From the NCBI GenBank assembly GCA_964505535.1, contig CAZDIU010000003.1, positions 3,090 to 67,089 of the forward strand: DNA of 64,000 nucleotides, written 5' to 3'. The notes beneath the pieces are model-generated. The model searched no databases, was not told the DNA's origin, and worked only from the letters and a program-made list of their open reading frames with translations. The position numbers were made by a program, and so were the translations under genes. Source of the DNA: JAABRU01 sp964505535 (GTDB lineage: Bacteria; Desulfobacterota; Desulfobacteria; Desulfobacterales; Desulfococcaceae). Positions within the stretch are counted from its first letter, which is position 1. Each line of letters begins with the position of its first letter. This document shows, piece after piece, positions 40,996 through 51,100 of this stretch.

Positions 40996-43077
40996 TTACG
41001 TTGAAATCTTGGAAAAATCCGCAAACATGCCGAACATGTCCGCAATCTGTTTGAGCAGAGCCAGACGGTTGCCGCGCAGTTTTTCATCCTCGGCCATAAC
41101 CATTACGCCGTCAAAGAACGCGTCCACATCTGTTTTCAGTGAGGCAATGTCCAGCAATGCCTGGGGGAAATTCCCTTTTGCCAGATTGTCCGCGACCTTT
41201 CCCTTTGCATCCATAAATGCAGCATACAGCCCGGATTCAGACGCGTGTTCAAACAGATTTTCTGCCACAGTTGCCGGAATGACACCGGTATCACTTTTGC
41301 GGATGATGTTCACCACACGCTTGAATGCCACTGCCAGCGGTTCAAAATCCGGCTGTGCCTTGAGTTTTTCCAGTGCGCTGACCCGTTCCCAGACATGGGG
41401 AACATGGTCAATGGACACATCCGCTGCTGCCGCAGTCACATCTTTGGAATATCCCTCATCTGCCAGAATGTGGGAAATCCGGTTTTTCAGGAATTCATAC
41501 ACCTCTGCGGCTGTTTCCTGCTGATTTTTGTTGCTTTTTTCCGCAAACAGAGACAGGCTTTTTTCAATCAGGCTTTTCAGGGAAAAGGAAAATCCCATTT
41601 TCCGCATGATTTGCAGAATGCCGATGCCCTGACGCCGCAGCGCATACGGATCCGCGCCGCCTGTGGGAATGAGTCCCACGCTGAAACATCCGCAGATGGA
41701 ATCCATTTTGTCGGCAATGGCAACCACCGCGCCGGTCACGGTTTCCGGCAATGCACCGCCCGAATACGTGGGACGGTAATGCTCCTCAATCGCGGCAGCC
41801 ACTTCCGGGTTTTCGCCTGCACGTTCTGCATAAATGCGTCCCATGATGCCCTGCAGTTTGGTGAATTCCACCACCACCTGACTGACCAGATCTGCCTTGC
41901 ACAGATACGCGGCACGGGATGCATTTGCTTTGAGAACCGTGCCGGGAGCAACAGATTCAGCCAGAAATTCCGCAACCTTCTGCACCCGGACAATCTTTTC
42001 ATGCACAGAACCCAGTTTTGCCTGAAACAGCACTTTTTTCAGTTTCTCCACCCAGGTTTCCATGGGCGTTTTCACATCGCCCCGGAAAAAGAACCGGGCA
42101 TCAGAAAGCCGCGCGCGCAGAACCCGTTCATGTCCGGTTGCCACAACTTTCATGTCTTTGGCAGGCGTGTTGTTTGCCACCACAAAGCAGGGCATGAGTT
42201 TTCCGGTTTTGTCCGCGACAGCAAAATATTTCTGATGCTCGCGCATGGCGGTAATCAGCACCCTGTCCGGCACTTCCAGAAACGCGTTGTCAAAATTTCC
42301 CACCGTGACAGCCGGATATTCCAGCAGATTTTTTACGGTATCAATCAGTTCCTCATCCGGCAGAATGCTTCCGCCTGCGTTCGCGGCTGCGTTTGCCACT
42401 TCTTCTGCGACCAGTTTCCGGCGTTCTGCCAAATCTGCAATCACATATGCGGGTGTCAGAGCATTGACATACTCATCCGGCGTATTGATCTGAAAGGAGC
42501 CGGGGTGCATGAAACGGTGTCCGTAAGTGAGATTTCCGCTTTGGATATTGCCGTAGGTGAAGGGAATCACCTGATTTCCCAGCAAAGCCAGCAGCCACTG
42601 CACAGGCCGGGTGTAGGTGACGGTCAGTTCACCCCATTTCATGGTTTTGGGAAAGGAGATGGCTCCGATGATGCCGGGCAGCGCGTCACTCAGGATTTTT
42701 ATGCTTTCCAAAGCAGGTTCGCTTTTGTGTGCGCACAGATACCGTCCCTTTTCCGTGTCCTTTATGCGGATTTCACTGACAGGAATGCCGATTTTTTCCG
42801 CAAATTTCACAGCCGCGACCGTGGGTTTTCCAGCCGCGTCAAATCCGGCCTTTTCCGGGGGGCCTGTTATTTCGCTGACAACAGCCTGCTGGCGATCCGC
42901 CACATGCGAAATCAGGACAGCCAGTCTCCGGGGGGTTCCGAAAACCCGGTGGGAACCGTGTGCAATGCGGGCATCATCGAGTTTTTTCAGTACAAGGGCA
43001 GCAAAGGAGTCCAGCGCAGGTTCAATATAGCCTGCCGGAATTTCCTCGGATCCGATTTCAATGAGTAAGCTGTTCAT
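40996..43077 (-). CDS. glyS: Glycine-tRNA ligase beta subunit
   Basis: 693 residues from the ATG at 43077, which matches the family start MNSLLIEIGSEEIPAGYI; the longer frame to 43239 is antisense-free but overlaps glyQ. Landmarks: TGPPEKAGFDAAGKPT, HRVFGTPRRLAVLI, EHQKYFAV, KPTYSGGALPETVTGAVVAIADK (here RPTYSGG...) and the C-terminal anticodon-binding region with PDFEPLAVAFKRVVNI. It forms the alpha2beta2 enzyme with GlyQ. The ATG overlaps the glyQ stop by four bases. Its 3' end is followed immediately by the palindrome array. Confidence 0.95.
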   Translation of the reverse strand: MNSLLIEIGSEEIPAGYIEPALDSFAALVLKKLDDARIAHGSHRVFGTPRRLAVLISHVADRQQAVVSEITGPPEKAGFDAAGKPTVAAVKFAEKIGIPVSEIRIKDTEKGRYLCAHKSEPALESIKILSDALPGIIGAISFPKTMKWGELTVTYTRPVQWLLALLGNQVIPFTYGNIQSGNLTYGHRFMHPGSFQINTPDEYVNALTPAYVIADLAERRKLVAEEVANAAANAGGSILPDEELIDTVKNLLEYPAVTVGNFDNAFLEVPDRVLITAMREHQKYFAVADKTGKLMPCFVVANNTPAKDMKVVATGHERVLRARLSDARFFFRGDVKTPMETWVEKLKKVLFQAKLGSVHEKIVRVQKVAEFLAESVAPGTVLKANASRAAYLCKADLVSQVVVEFTKLQGIMGRIYAERAGENPEVAAAIEEHYRPTYSGGALPETVTGAVVAIADKMDSICGCFSVGLIPTGGADPYALRRQGIGILQIMRKMGFSFSLKSLIEKSLSLFAEKSNKNQQETAAEVYEFLKNRISHILADEGYSKDVTAAAADVSIDHVPHVWERVSALEKLKAQPDFEPLAVAFKRVVNIIRKSDTGVIPATVAENLFEHASESGLYAAFMDAKGKVADNLAKGNFPQALLDIASLKTDVDAFFDGVMVMAEDEKLRGNRLALLKQIADMFGMFADFSKIST

Positions 43078-43952
43078 ACCTGCTCCTTTTTCAAAAGGGG
43101 AAAGCCCATTTCCTCCCGCTGTTTCACATACGCGGCTGCACAGATTCTTGCCAGATTGCGGATCCGGGCAATATATCCTGTTCGTTCCGTGACACTGATG
43201 GCTCCCCGTGCATCCAGCAGGTTGAAGGTGTGGGAACATTTCAGACAGTATTCATACGCGGGAAGCACCAGATTCTTCTCAATCACCCGTTTTGCCTCAG
43301 CCTCGTATCTGCCGAAGAATTCCAGCAGCATGTCCACATCCGCAACCTCAAAATTGTAGGTGGACTGCTCCACTTCCTGCTGATGGTGAACATGACCGTA
43401 GGTGACATGATCATTCCATTTCAGATCATAGACACTGTTCACGCCCTGGAGATACATGGCAATGCGCTCCAGTCCGTAGGTGAGTTCCACAGAAATGGGA
43501 TGCAGCTCCATGCTGCCGCACAACTGAAAATAGGTGAACTGGGTGATTTCCATGCCGTCAAGCCAGACTTCCCATCCCAGACCTGCCGCTCCCAGAGTCG
43601 GAGATTCCCAGTCGTCCTCCACAAAGCGGATGTCATGATCCAGCGGGTTGATGCCCAGTTCTTTGAGGCTTTCCAGATAAAGCCCCTGCACATCCGCAGG
43701 CGAGGGTTTGAGAATCACCTGATACTGGTAATAATGCTGCAGCCGGTTGGGGTTTTCCCCGTAACGGCCGTCTGTGGGACGCCGGGAAGGCTGCACATAG
43801 GCCACATTCCAGGGCTCGGGTCCCAAAGAGCGCAGCAGGGTGGTGGGGTGAAAGGTTCCTGCCCCGACTTCCATGTCATAGGGCTGATCCAGAACACATC
43901 CCTTTTTGGCCCAGAAATGGTTCAATGAAAGAATAATTTCCTGAAAATTCAT
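43074..43952 (-). CDS. glyQ: Glycine-tRNA ligase alpha subunit
   Basis: 292 residues, the standard length. FQEIILSLNHFWAKKGC, DMEVGAGTFHPTTLLRSLGPEPW (in part), VQPSRRPTDGRYGENPNR, EDDWESPTLGAAGLGWEVW and EITQFTYFQ are all canonical for the class II catalytic alpha chain. It activates glycine; tRNA recognition is by GlyS, translated from an overlapping start. The gap upstream holds a large palindromic element (43975-44168), so the promoter is either within it or further upstream with the kinase gene. Confidence 0.96.
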   Translation of the reverse strand: MNFQEIILSLNHFWAKKGCVLDQPYDMEVGAGTFHPTTLLRSLGPEPWNVAYVQPSRRPTDGRYGENPNRLQHYYQYQVILKPSPADVQGLYLESLKELGINPLDHDIRFVEDDWESPTLGAAGLGWEVWLDGMEITQFTYFQLCGSMELHPISVELTYGLERIAMYLQGVNSVYDLKWNDHVTYGHVHHQQEVEQSTYNFEVADVDMLLEFFGRYEAEAKRVIEKNLVLPAYEYCLKCSHTFNLLDARGAISVTERTGYIARIRNLARICAAAYVKQREEMGFPLLKKEQV

Positions 43953-43974
43953 GTTTTTTTCCTTAAATTAATTG

Positions 43975-44168
43975 GGAGTCAGGCAGTTGATTAAAAAATC
44001 ATGCCCATAAACCCTAAGGGTTTTGAAAACCCTTAGGGTCTGTATCAAAATAACCTGTTATAAACCCTGAGGGTTTTGAAAACCCTCAGGGTTTCCGGAC
44101 AGGAAAATTGTACAGGTTATTCTTTTACAAGCCCTTAGGGTTTGGAGTTTATCAAGCTGCCCAACTCC
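43975..44168. repeat. Large palindromic element with three AAACCCTNAGGGTTT cores
   Basis: The arms GGAGTCAGGCAGTTGAT and ATCAAGCTGCCCAACTCC flank three AAACCCT..AGGGTTT palindromes (near 44008-44040, 44061-44094 and a half near 44130-44141). Same family as 3787-3880 and 46091-46162, but nested or expanded. It separates the kinase gene from glyQ. Confidence 0.72.
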
Positions 44169-44171
44169 TGC

Positions 44172-45236
44172 TTATATCATCGGCAACAGTAATCCGTCTG
44201 CGTCAATGCGCACATCCAGCAGACAGGCTTCTTCTCTTTCAGCCAAAATCTTTTTCCATATTTCTCTGAGAGTGTCAATATTTCCGATTTCTCCCAATGT
44301 CCAGATGCACCCGCCTCCGCCCGCGCCGCAGAATCTTGCGCCGCAGTTGTTCGCCACAGCCGCGTCACTGAGTTTTATGCCCAGATCATCCAGCACATCC
44401 GGCGTCATTTCCCTGCGGATGCCGGTTTCCCGGTTCATGGACTGTGCCGCGCCTGCCCAGTCCTGCTTTGCCAGCGCATCGGCAAATTCCCGTGTGCAGT
44501 TGATGATTTCTGCCCATTTTTTCCTGTACTGACCCGAAAGAAACTGGCGCACCCACTGCTGATTGATGTTGGCAGACACATGGGGAACCCCGCAGTAGGC
44601 CAGCAGAAGACGCTTTTCCAGTTCCGGATACAGATTTTTTTTCAGCACATTCTCTTTTTCAAATATGCCTTCCTTCACCCGTCCGTACCATTGCCAGAGA
44701 TTGACGCCTCCGTATGCCGCAGCCAACTGATCCTGCAGACCGCAGGGAACACCGGCCACACTTTCCTCCATGGCATGTGCCAGCATCGCGATTTCCCTGC
44801 GGTACAGGGGACGGTAAGCCCCGATTCGGTCAAACAGGCTGGAAAAAGCCCCCATCAGAGCCACTGCCGCAACCGAGGAACCGCCCAGCGCGCTGCGGGG
44901 CGGGGAAGAGGATTCAATTTCAATCTGAACTCCGCTGGCACGGAAATACGCAGCAATGGCAAAAATCAGTCCCAGAGGATGATCAAAGGGAGCCGTGTCC
45001 GGGGAAAATTCCGCGGGATCAAATCCTTTGGATGTGACACGGATTCTGCCTTTTTCAAAAGCAAGCAGCCGCACCGTTGTCCGCATTCCCAAAGCAATGT
45101 TGAAGGTGCAGGGATGCAGATGGCGGAGCGGATAGTAAAAGGTGCTGATGTCCAATGTTCCGCCCATGTCAATGCGGCACGGCGCAGATGCCTCCACCGA
45201 TTTTGATTCCAGAATTTCTTTTATACTGTCATACAT
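44172..45236 (-). CDS. GHMP-family kinase
   Basis: 354 residues from the ATG at 45236 (AGAGG eight bases upstream); the frame to 45281 is unlikely. GHMP motif 1 is ASAPCRIDMGGTLDIS, motif 2 PPRSALGGSSVAAVALMGA and motif 3 GARFCGAGGGGCIW, in the order galactokinase/mevalonate-kinase/heptose-7-phosphate kinase use. Substrate is undecided; sugar kinases of the heptose-7-phosphate type are the best guess. The start overlaps the recO stop by eight bases, so it is in the mfd-recO transcription unit. MITE-like element downstream. Confidence 0.85.
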   Translation of the reverse strand: MYDSIKEILESKSVEASAPCRIDMGGTLDISTFYYPLRHLHPCTFNIALGMRTTVRLLAFEKGRIRVTSKGFDPAEFSPDTAPFDHPLGLIFAIAAYFRASGVQIEIESSSPPRSALGGSSVAAVALMGAFSSLFDRIGAYRPLYRREIAMLAHAMEESVAGVPCGLQDQLAAAYGGVNLWQWYGRVKEGIFEKENVLKKNLYPELEKRLLLAYCGVPHVSANINQQWVRQFLSGQYRKKWAEIINCTREFADALAKQDWAGAAQSMNRETGIRREMTPDVLDDLGIKLSDAAVANNCGARFCGAGGGGCIWTLGEIGNIDTLREIWKKILAEREEACLLDVRIDADGLLLPMI

Positions 45237-46041
45237 TGTCTGATCCTCTGCTTTTTTTGATGGTAACGCCCCATTCATCATTCCGCATCTGCCGCAGAAA
45301 CTTCAGACTGCGCGGGGTGATTCCCATATGATAGGGGACAAAGGCTTCGAGAAATTCCTGATTTTCCTTTAAAGACTGTTCGGACAGACGGAGTCTTCCG
45401 GCTTTTTCCAAAGGTTCTTTTCCCAGCCAGAGCAGTTGCCTGCCGCTTCCCTTTGACAGCCGGACACAGGGGCCGGTCTGCATTTGTCTGCAATTGCTGC
45501 AAAGGGGCCCGCCTGCTGCAAGATCAAAGGCAATGCAGATGTCTTTTTCCAATGCAATGTTTTTTCTGCATTGGCAGCATTCATTCAGATTGGGAAAAAA
45601 ACCGGAAATTTCCATAAATCTGATCTGAAACAGCAGATGCAGCAGCAAAGGCGGCATCTGATTCTGCTCCAGATTTTCCAATGCAAAAAGAAGCAGATGA
45701 TACAAATCATTCTGCGGGTGGTTTTCCTCCAGCCAGGTGCTGAGCAGTTCAGCCCAGTAACTCGCGTAAGAAAATTTCCGGATGTCAGATCGCGCAGCGG
45801 AAAAAGGCTGTCGCAATGCACTTTCCTCCAGCACGGGAAGTCTGCCCCTGCCGCTTTTGCATACAAGATGGGAAAGGCAAAAGGGTTCCAGGGTTCCCCC
45901 GAATCGTCTGCTGCTTTTTTTTGCAGATTTGGCAATGACAGACAGTTTCCCTCTGTCCGCGCTGAGAAAGGTGATGATTCGGTCGTGATCACCATAATCA
46001 ATTCGCCGAAGAAGAATGCCTGTGGTGGAAAATATCTCCAT
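45229..46041 (-). CDS. recO: DNA repair protein RecO
   Basis: 270 residues from the ATG at 46041 (GGGAAA eight bases upstream). The OB fold begins FSTTGILLRRIDYGDHDRIITFL, and the C-terminal domain carries a zinc finger, CCQCRKN ... PLCSNCRQM. RecO anneals ssDNA and loads RecA with RecR. LKFLRQMRN is the usual late motif. Followed in overlap by the kinase gene. The upstream gap (46042-46244) contains a palindromic element at 46091-46162. Confidence 0.93.
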   Translation of the reverse strand: MEIFSTTGILLRRIDYGDHDRIITFLSADRGKLSVIAKSAKKSSRRFGGTLEPFCLSHLVCKSGRGRLPVLEESALRQPFSAARSDIRKFSYASYWAELLSTWLEENHPQNDLYHLLLFALENLEQNQMPPLLLHLLFQIRFMEISGFFPNLNECCQCRKNIALEKDICIAFDLAAGGPLCSNCRQMQTGPCVRLSKGSGRQLLWLGKEPLEKAGRLRLSEQSLKENQEFLEAFVPYHMGITPRSLKFLRQMRNDEWGVTIKKSRGSDNV

Positions 46042-46090
46042 AAAATGTTTCCCGGACAATGTCAGGAATAAAATGTTACAGAAACCGGTA

Positions 46091-46162
46091 CAGGAGTTAC
46101 GCAGATGCTTAAAAAATCCCTCCTGAACCCTGAGGGTTTTTCGGTCAACTGCGCAGCTCCTG
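46091..46162. repeat. Palindromic element, AAACCCTNAGGGTTT family
   Basis: CAGGAGTTACGCAG and CTGCGCAGCTCCTG are its arms; a single AACCCTGAGGGTTT palindrome sits inside. This is the most compact copy of the family and shows its arms best. It lies between the surA stop and recO start. Confidence 0.72.
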
Positions 46163-46244
46163 CGGTAATGAAAATGGGCAAGCGGGACTTTTCATTTGGC
46201 TCCCCCTTCCCTTCAGGGAAGGGCTATGCGGGTTGGTTGGCCGT

Positions 46245-47252
46245 TTACCGGATAATCCGGATATGGGAACGCTTGCGGAGATCCTCCAGCCAGGTGCGGA
46301 ACTGTTTGTTGACAATGTCATTGTAGAGTTTTTCTTCGATCTCTATGGTGACCTTTTCAAGGGATTTGTTTGCCGCGGGAATGATTTTTTCAATGAAAAA
46401 AACCTGTATCCCCTGCTCTGTATCCAGTATCCGGGTAATATCCCCTTCTTTGAGATCAAGGAGAGCGGATTTCAGTTGGGAAGAGATATCGCTGAAGGCA
46501 AATTCTCCCAGATATCCGCCTTCTTCAGCCTGGGAGGATTCAGAAAATTCCCGTGCCAGAGTCTCAAAGGGCGTACCGCTTTTAAACTCCTGCACAATGG
46601 CTTCCATCCGTTTCCGGACTTCCTGTTTTTCTGGTTCATCAGCAAAGGATGGCACAGTGAGCAGAATGTTCCGGAGCCGGTATTTTTTGTCTCCCCGGTA
46701 GTCATCCATATGTTCTTCATAATATTTTTTCACATCCTCATCGGTCAGAACAATCTTGGATTTGACTTCCAGATTGACCAGCTTGGTTCTGAGTATCTGC
46801 TCTCTGATACGGCTTCGGTATTCTTCGATCGTCAGGCTTTCGCGTTTCAGTCCCTCCCGGAGCTGCTCATCGGAATAAGAACCAGCCTGTTTGACCCGCT
46901 CAATGGCATTGTCAATTTCTTTTTCACTGACCGATATATTGGCGCGGTTTACTTCCTGATCTGTGAGTTTCTGATCAATGAGCTGAGCGAGAATATCCTC
47001 CCTGACTTTGAAAAGCATTTCCCCTTTTTTTTCATCACTGTAACCGGCCTCTCTGATCTTTTCCGCATATGGAGCCAGAACCCGGTTGAGTTCAAACAGG
47101 GAAATAATGTCATCATTGACCACTGCCACAATCCGGTCAACAATTTCACAGCGGGCCGGGCCGGACAGAAAAAGAAAAACACATAAGCAGAATACCGCAA
47201 TGAAAGCGGTCTGTTTTGTCTTTCGGGAAACATGGGGCATGGAATTTTGCAT
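46245..47252 (-). CDS. surA: Periplasmic peptidyl-prolyl isomerase SurA
   Basis: 335 residues from the ATG at 47252 with AAGGA seven bases before it. A signal sequence (TAFIAVFCLCVFLFLSGPARC) is followed by the SurA N domain: EIVDRIVAVVNDDIISLFEL and KIREAGYSDEK, quoted in pieces. A single parvulin domain is seen at about 185-280 (RNILLTVPSFADEPEKQE, FETLAREFSESSQAEEGGYLGEF). Only one parvulin repeat, unlike the two in E. coli SurA. It helps fold outer-membrane proteins. Downstream of a smaller isomerase-like lipoprotein in the mfd unit. Confidence 0.88.
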   Translation of the reverse strand: MQNSMPHVSRKTKQTAFIAVFCLCVFLFLSGPARCEIVDRIVAVVNDDIISLFELNRVLAPYAEKIREAGYSDEKKGEMLFKVREDILAQLIDQKLTDQEVNRANISVSEKEIDNAIERVKQAGSYSDEQLREGLKRESLTIEEYRSRIREQILRTKLVNLEVKSKIVLTDEDVKKYYEEHMDDYRGDKKYRLRNILLTVPSFADEPEKQEVRKRMEAIVQEFKSGTPFETLAREFSESSQAEEGGYLGEFAFSDISSQLKSALLDLKEGDITRILDTEQGIQVFFIEKIIPAANKSLEKVTIEIEEKLYNDIVNKQFRTWLEDLRKRSHIRIIR

Positions 47253-47299
47253 TTGCAATCCTTGTTAAATGGTTTGGGAAAACATTTGTTGTTTATGAA

Positions 47300-47992
47300 T
47301 TATGAGTCGGCAAGTTTCCGCCATTGCTCATCATTCACATTCACGGTGTATTTTTCACGGAGATTTTTGATCCACTCATCATAAGCCGCTTCAGTTTTTT
47401 CTCTCCGCACAAGCCTGGCGATCATTTCCGGTGTTTGTTCCGGCTGCTTCTGTTTTGCAGATTTTTTGTCTGTTTTTGTTTTTTTCTTTGGCTGCTGAGA
47501 TCGGAAATGTTCTATGTCCTCATCCGTGACAGTGATCTTGTCCGAAATGTCTTTTTGAATCACTTTTTCCAACAGGAGACGGGTTTTCAGTTCCTCTTTC
47601 CAGGCAGGAAAGGAAACCGCATTTTCCAGAAGCATCTGTTCAAATGCTCCCTGTGGATAGGATTTTTGAATCTCTGAGACAGTCTTGCCGATTTCCGCAT
47701 CCGAAAGACTGATGCCCAGTTCTCTGGCCCGTTCCAGTATGATCAGTTTCTCAATCATCTGTTCCAGGAACTGCAACCTGACCTCTTCAGCAAGTTCCGA
47801 ATTCTTTATCCGATCATAAGTGTATGCGCTTTTGTGCAGGTCAAAGGCTCTGCTGAAATCCGCAACACTTATGGCTGTTTCACCGACCCTGACCAGAAAA
47901 ACCGTTTTTTCTGTGGCTGCTGGATCGGTACATGCAAGGAAAGTCACAGACAACAGCAGCATGAGAATCAGAATTTTTTGCATTTTCAGCAT
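47300..47992 (-). CDS. SurA-like N-terminal domain lipoprotein
   Basis: 230 residues from the ATG at about 47992 (MLKMQKILILMLLLS...). The hydrophobic segment ends VTFLAC, a good lipobox, so it should be anchored in a membrane. FLVRVGETAISVADFSRAFD is a SurA_N/PrsA-like start, and IEKLIILERARELGISLSDAEIG the following helices, in part. No parvulin catalytic domain is present; a Lys-rich linker (KKKTKTDKKSAKQKQ) is followed by a short helical end. Probable chaperone partner of the adjacent SurA, 47 bases downstream. No enzymatic activity is expected. Confidence 0.8.
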   Translation of the reverse strand: MLKMQKILILMLLLSVTFLACTDPAATEKTVFLVRVGETAISVADFSRAFDLHKSAYTYDRIKNSELAEEVRLQFLEQMIEKLIILERARELGISLSDAEIGKTVSEIQKSYPQGAFEQMLLENAVSFPAWKEELKTRLLLEKVIQKDISDKITVTDEDIEHFRSQQPKKKTKTDKKSAKQKQPEQTPEMIARLVRREKTEAAYDEWIKNLREKYTVNVNDEQWRKLADS

Positions 47993-48179
47993 GTTTTTTA
48001 TACAAGCGGCATACAGTATGCCTGTCCCCATAAATGAAATCTGAATATTTCAGAAATATATTCTCTTTGATCTTTCATTTTGCCTTCCATTTTCCCTTTG
48101 CCCGGCAGAGACTGAGGATTTCCCTGTATCACCGTATGATTTACCTGCACATCTGTTTTTTGTCAATACCGTAACACAT

Positions 48180-51100
48180 TCAGACATTGACATGCCGGGT
48201 GATTTCCTTAAGAATATTTTTGGCCTGAGACAGAAGGGCACCGGCTCCCGTGCCGGCAAGCCTGGCTTTCAGCACATGATCCGGTGTGAATTCAACGCCC
48301 TGTTTCTGTGAGACAATCATATCCGCAATTCCCCAGGGATTTTTCTGATGTTGTTCTGAAAAATGCAGGGAAAGCAGGGTTTCTGCCACAGGCACAGGTT
48401 CAGGCGCAGGTTTTGCCGGGGCAGATTTCCATCCTTTTTTTGCAGGCACAGGTGCAGGCTGTTGAATTATTTTTGTAAACAAATCCAGACGTTTCACACC
48501 TGCCTTGACAGCCAGCACCCGGAGCATGATTTTCAGCAGCAGATTCACCCCCTCCTCAGGCAGAGGGCCGAAACGGTCTTCCATTTCCGCTTTGAAATCT
48601 GAGATTTCCTTCAGAGAATCCATTTTGGACAGACGCCGGTACGCGGTAAGACGCTGATCTGTATCCGGCATGTATTCTTCCGGAATATACGCGGAAAAAG
48701 GGATATTGATTTCCGGTTCCAGATCCCCGGTGACAGTTTCGCCTTTGATACTGGCCACGGCCTCTTCCATGAGTTTGAGAAACATGTCATACCCCACAGC
48801 CGCAATATGGCCGGACTGGGATGCGCCCAAAATGGTTCCGCCGCCCCGGATTTGCAGATCGCTCATGGCAATCTGGAAACCTGCGCCCAGATCATTGTGT
48901 TCCATCAGGACTTTGAGGCGTTTCCGTGCATCTTTGCTCAGTGTGCTTTCACGGGGAATGAACAGATATGCGTAAGCCTGCTCGCCCGCGCGTCCCACAC
49001 GGCCCCGCAACTGGTACATCTGGGACAGCCCGAAGCAGTCCGCGCGGTTGATGATGATGGTGTTCGCGGACGGCACATCCAGACCGGATTCAATGATGCT
49101 GGTGCATACCAGCATGTCTGTCTCCCTGTTGGTGAAACGAAGCATGACCCGTTCCAGTTCCTCCTCATTCATCTGGCCGTGGGCAATGTCCGCACGCACT
49201 TCCGGAACCAGTTCCCGAAGATGCGCTGCTGTTTTGCCTATGCTTTCCAAATGGTTATGTACAAAAAAAATCTGCCCTCTGCGCTCCAGCTCCCGGCGCA
49301 CGGCTTCTGCAATGATGCTGTCATCATATTCTGAAACACAGGTGATAATGGCATGACGATCTTCGGGCGGAGTGGAAATCACACTGATGTCCCGAATGCC
49401 CATGAGGGAAAGATGAAGGGTGCGGGGAATGGGTGTGGCCGTGAGCGTCAGCACATCAACTGTAGCTTTCATGGCCTTGAGTTTTTCCTTGTGCCGGACA
49501 CCGAATCGCTGTTCCTCGTCCAGAATAATCAGCCCCAGCGACTTGAACGCGACATCCTTTTGCAAAAGCCGGTGGGTTCCGATGACGATGTCAATTTTGC
49601 CGTCTTTAAGCCGCTCAAGAATCTCCTTCTGCTCTTTGGGAGAGCGGAACCGGCTCAGGCACGCGATGTTTACCGGAAATTCCTCATACCGGTTTGAAAA
49701 AGTCTCAAAATGCTGTTCGGCCAGCACGGTTGTGGGAACCAGCACGGCCACCTGCCTGAAATTGTTCACAGCCACAAAAGAGGCCCGAAGCGCAACCTCG
49801 GTTTTTCCATATCCCACATCCCCGCAGATCAGGCGATCCATGGGTTCACTGCGTGCCATATCGCTGAGCACATCCTCTATGGCTTTGCGCTGATCCGGGG
49901 TTTCCTCATAGGGAAAGCCTGCCTCAAAGCCCTGAAAATCATACTGACTGATGTCAAAAGCGGTTCCCTGGTTCACGCTGCGTTCTGCATAAATCTTCAG
50001 CAGATCCCCTGCGATTTTCTCAACAGATTTTTTCACTTTTTCCCGCACCCTGCCCCAGGATGCGCCGCCCATTTTGTCCAAAATCGGGGTGATGCCGTCA
50101 ACACCCATGTATTTCTGGACCATACCCATGCGATCCACCGGCAGATAGAGCCGATCATCATCCCTGTACAGGATGCGCAGAAAATCCCCTTCGGATCCGT
50201 TGAGTTTCAGTTTGCTCAGGCCTTCGTACCTGCCAATGCCATGTTCGCTGTGAACCACGAGATCACTGATGTTCAAATCTTCAAAGGTCAGCAGTTCCGT
50301 GCGTACACGGCGGGCTGATGTTTTCCTCCGGCTGCGGTTTGGGCCGAAGATTTCACTTTCTGTGATAAGGGCCAGTGCCTCAGAAGGCCACACGAAACCG
50401 GATGACAGGCTGCCCAGGCAGATGCATGCCCGGCCTTTTTCCGGAGATTCCGGAAATCCGTCTGCGGGTTTGCAGGAAATGCCGTAGGGTGAGAGCAGGG
50501 AAGTCAGACGTTCTGCTGCTGAACGTGTGCCGCATACAAGAAAAAGTGCATAATCAGCGGTCTGTTTCTGCGTGATCCAGTCGCTCAGGGGTTTGAGGGG
50601 AAAATCCTCATCCCTGTGTTCTTTGAGTTCCTCCCGCATCCGGAGATTGTTCTCAACGGAAAAATCAAAGACCGGATGGGAATCTGTCTCGGACTGCGCA
50701 ACGGAGGATATTTTGAGATCTTTGAGGATCAGGGGCCTGTTCCGCCAGAGAAGTTTTTTGGTTTCCGGCTGCCCCAGACAGATTTGTTCCGGCAGCAGGC
50801 AGAACTGTCCTTCGGAACGCGCACGGAGCCAGTTTTCCTGTGTCTCCGTGTCTTCTTCTGTCATGGCTTTTTCCAGAGAATCCGGTTCTGACAGGACAAT
50901 CAGGCTGTTTTCCGGAAGATAATCAAAAAAAGTGGCCGGTTCCGGACAGAGCAGGGAAATCAGGTTTTCCATACCGGGAAAGATTCCCTCCTCTTTAATC
51001 CGTTCCACCACTTTTTTCAGGCTTTTCAGAGGAATATCCAGCAGAGAACCATGTTTGCGCACCCGGTTGAGAAACACATCGGTTTCTTCGGGCCACAGGA

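Noticed and set aside
41245..43068. A 607-residue open frame antisense to glyS
   Set aside because: Shadow of a certain housekeeping gene; low-complexity His/Phe/Cys-rich translation without domains.
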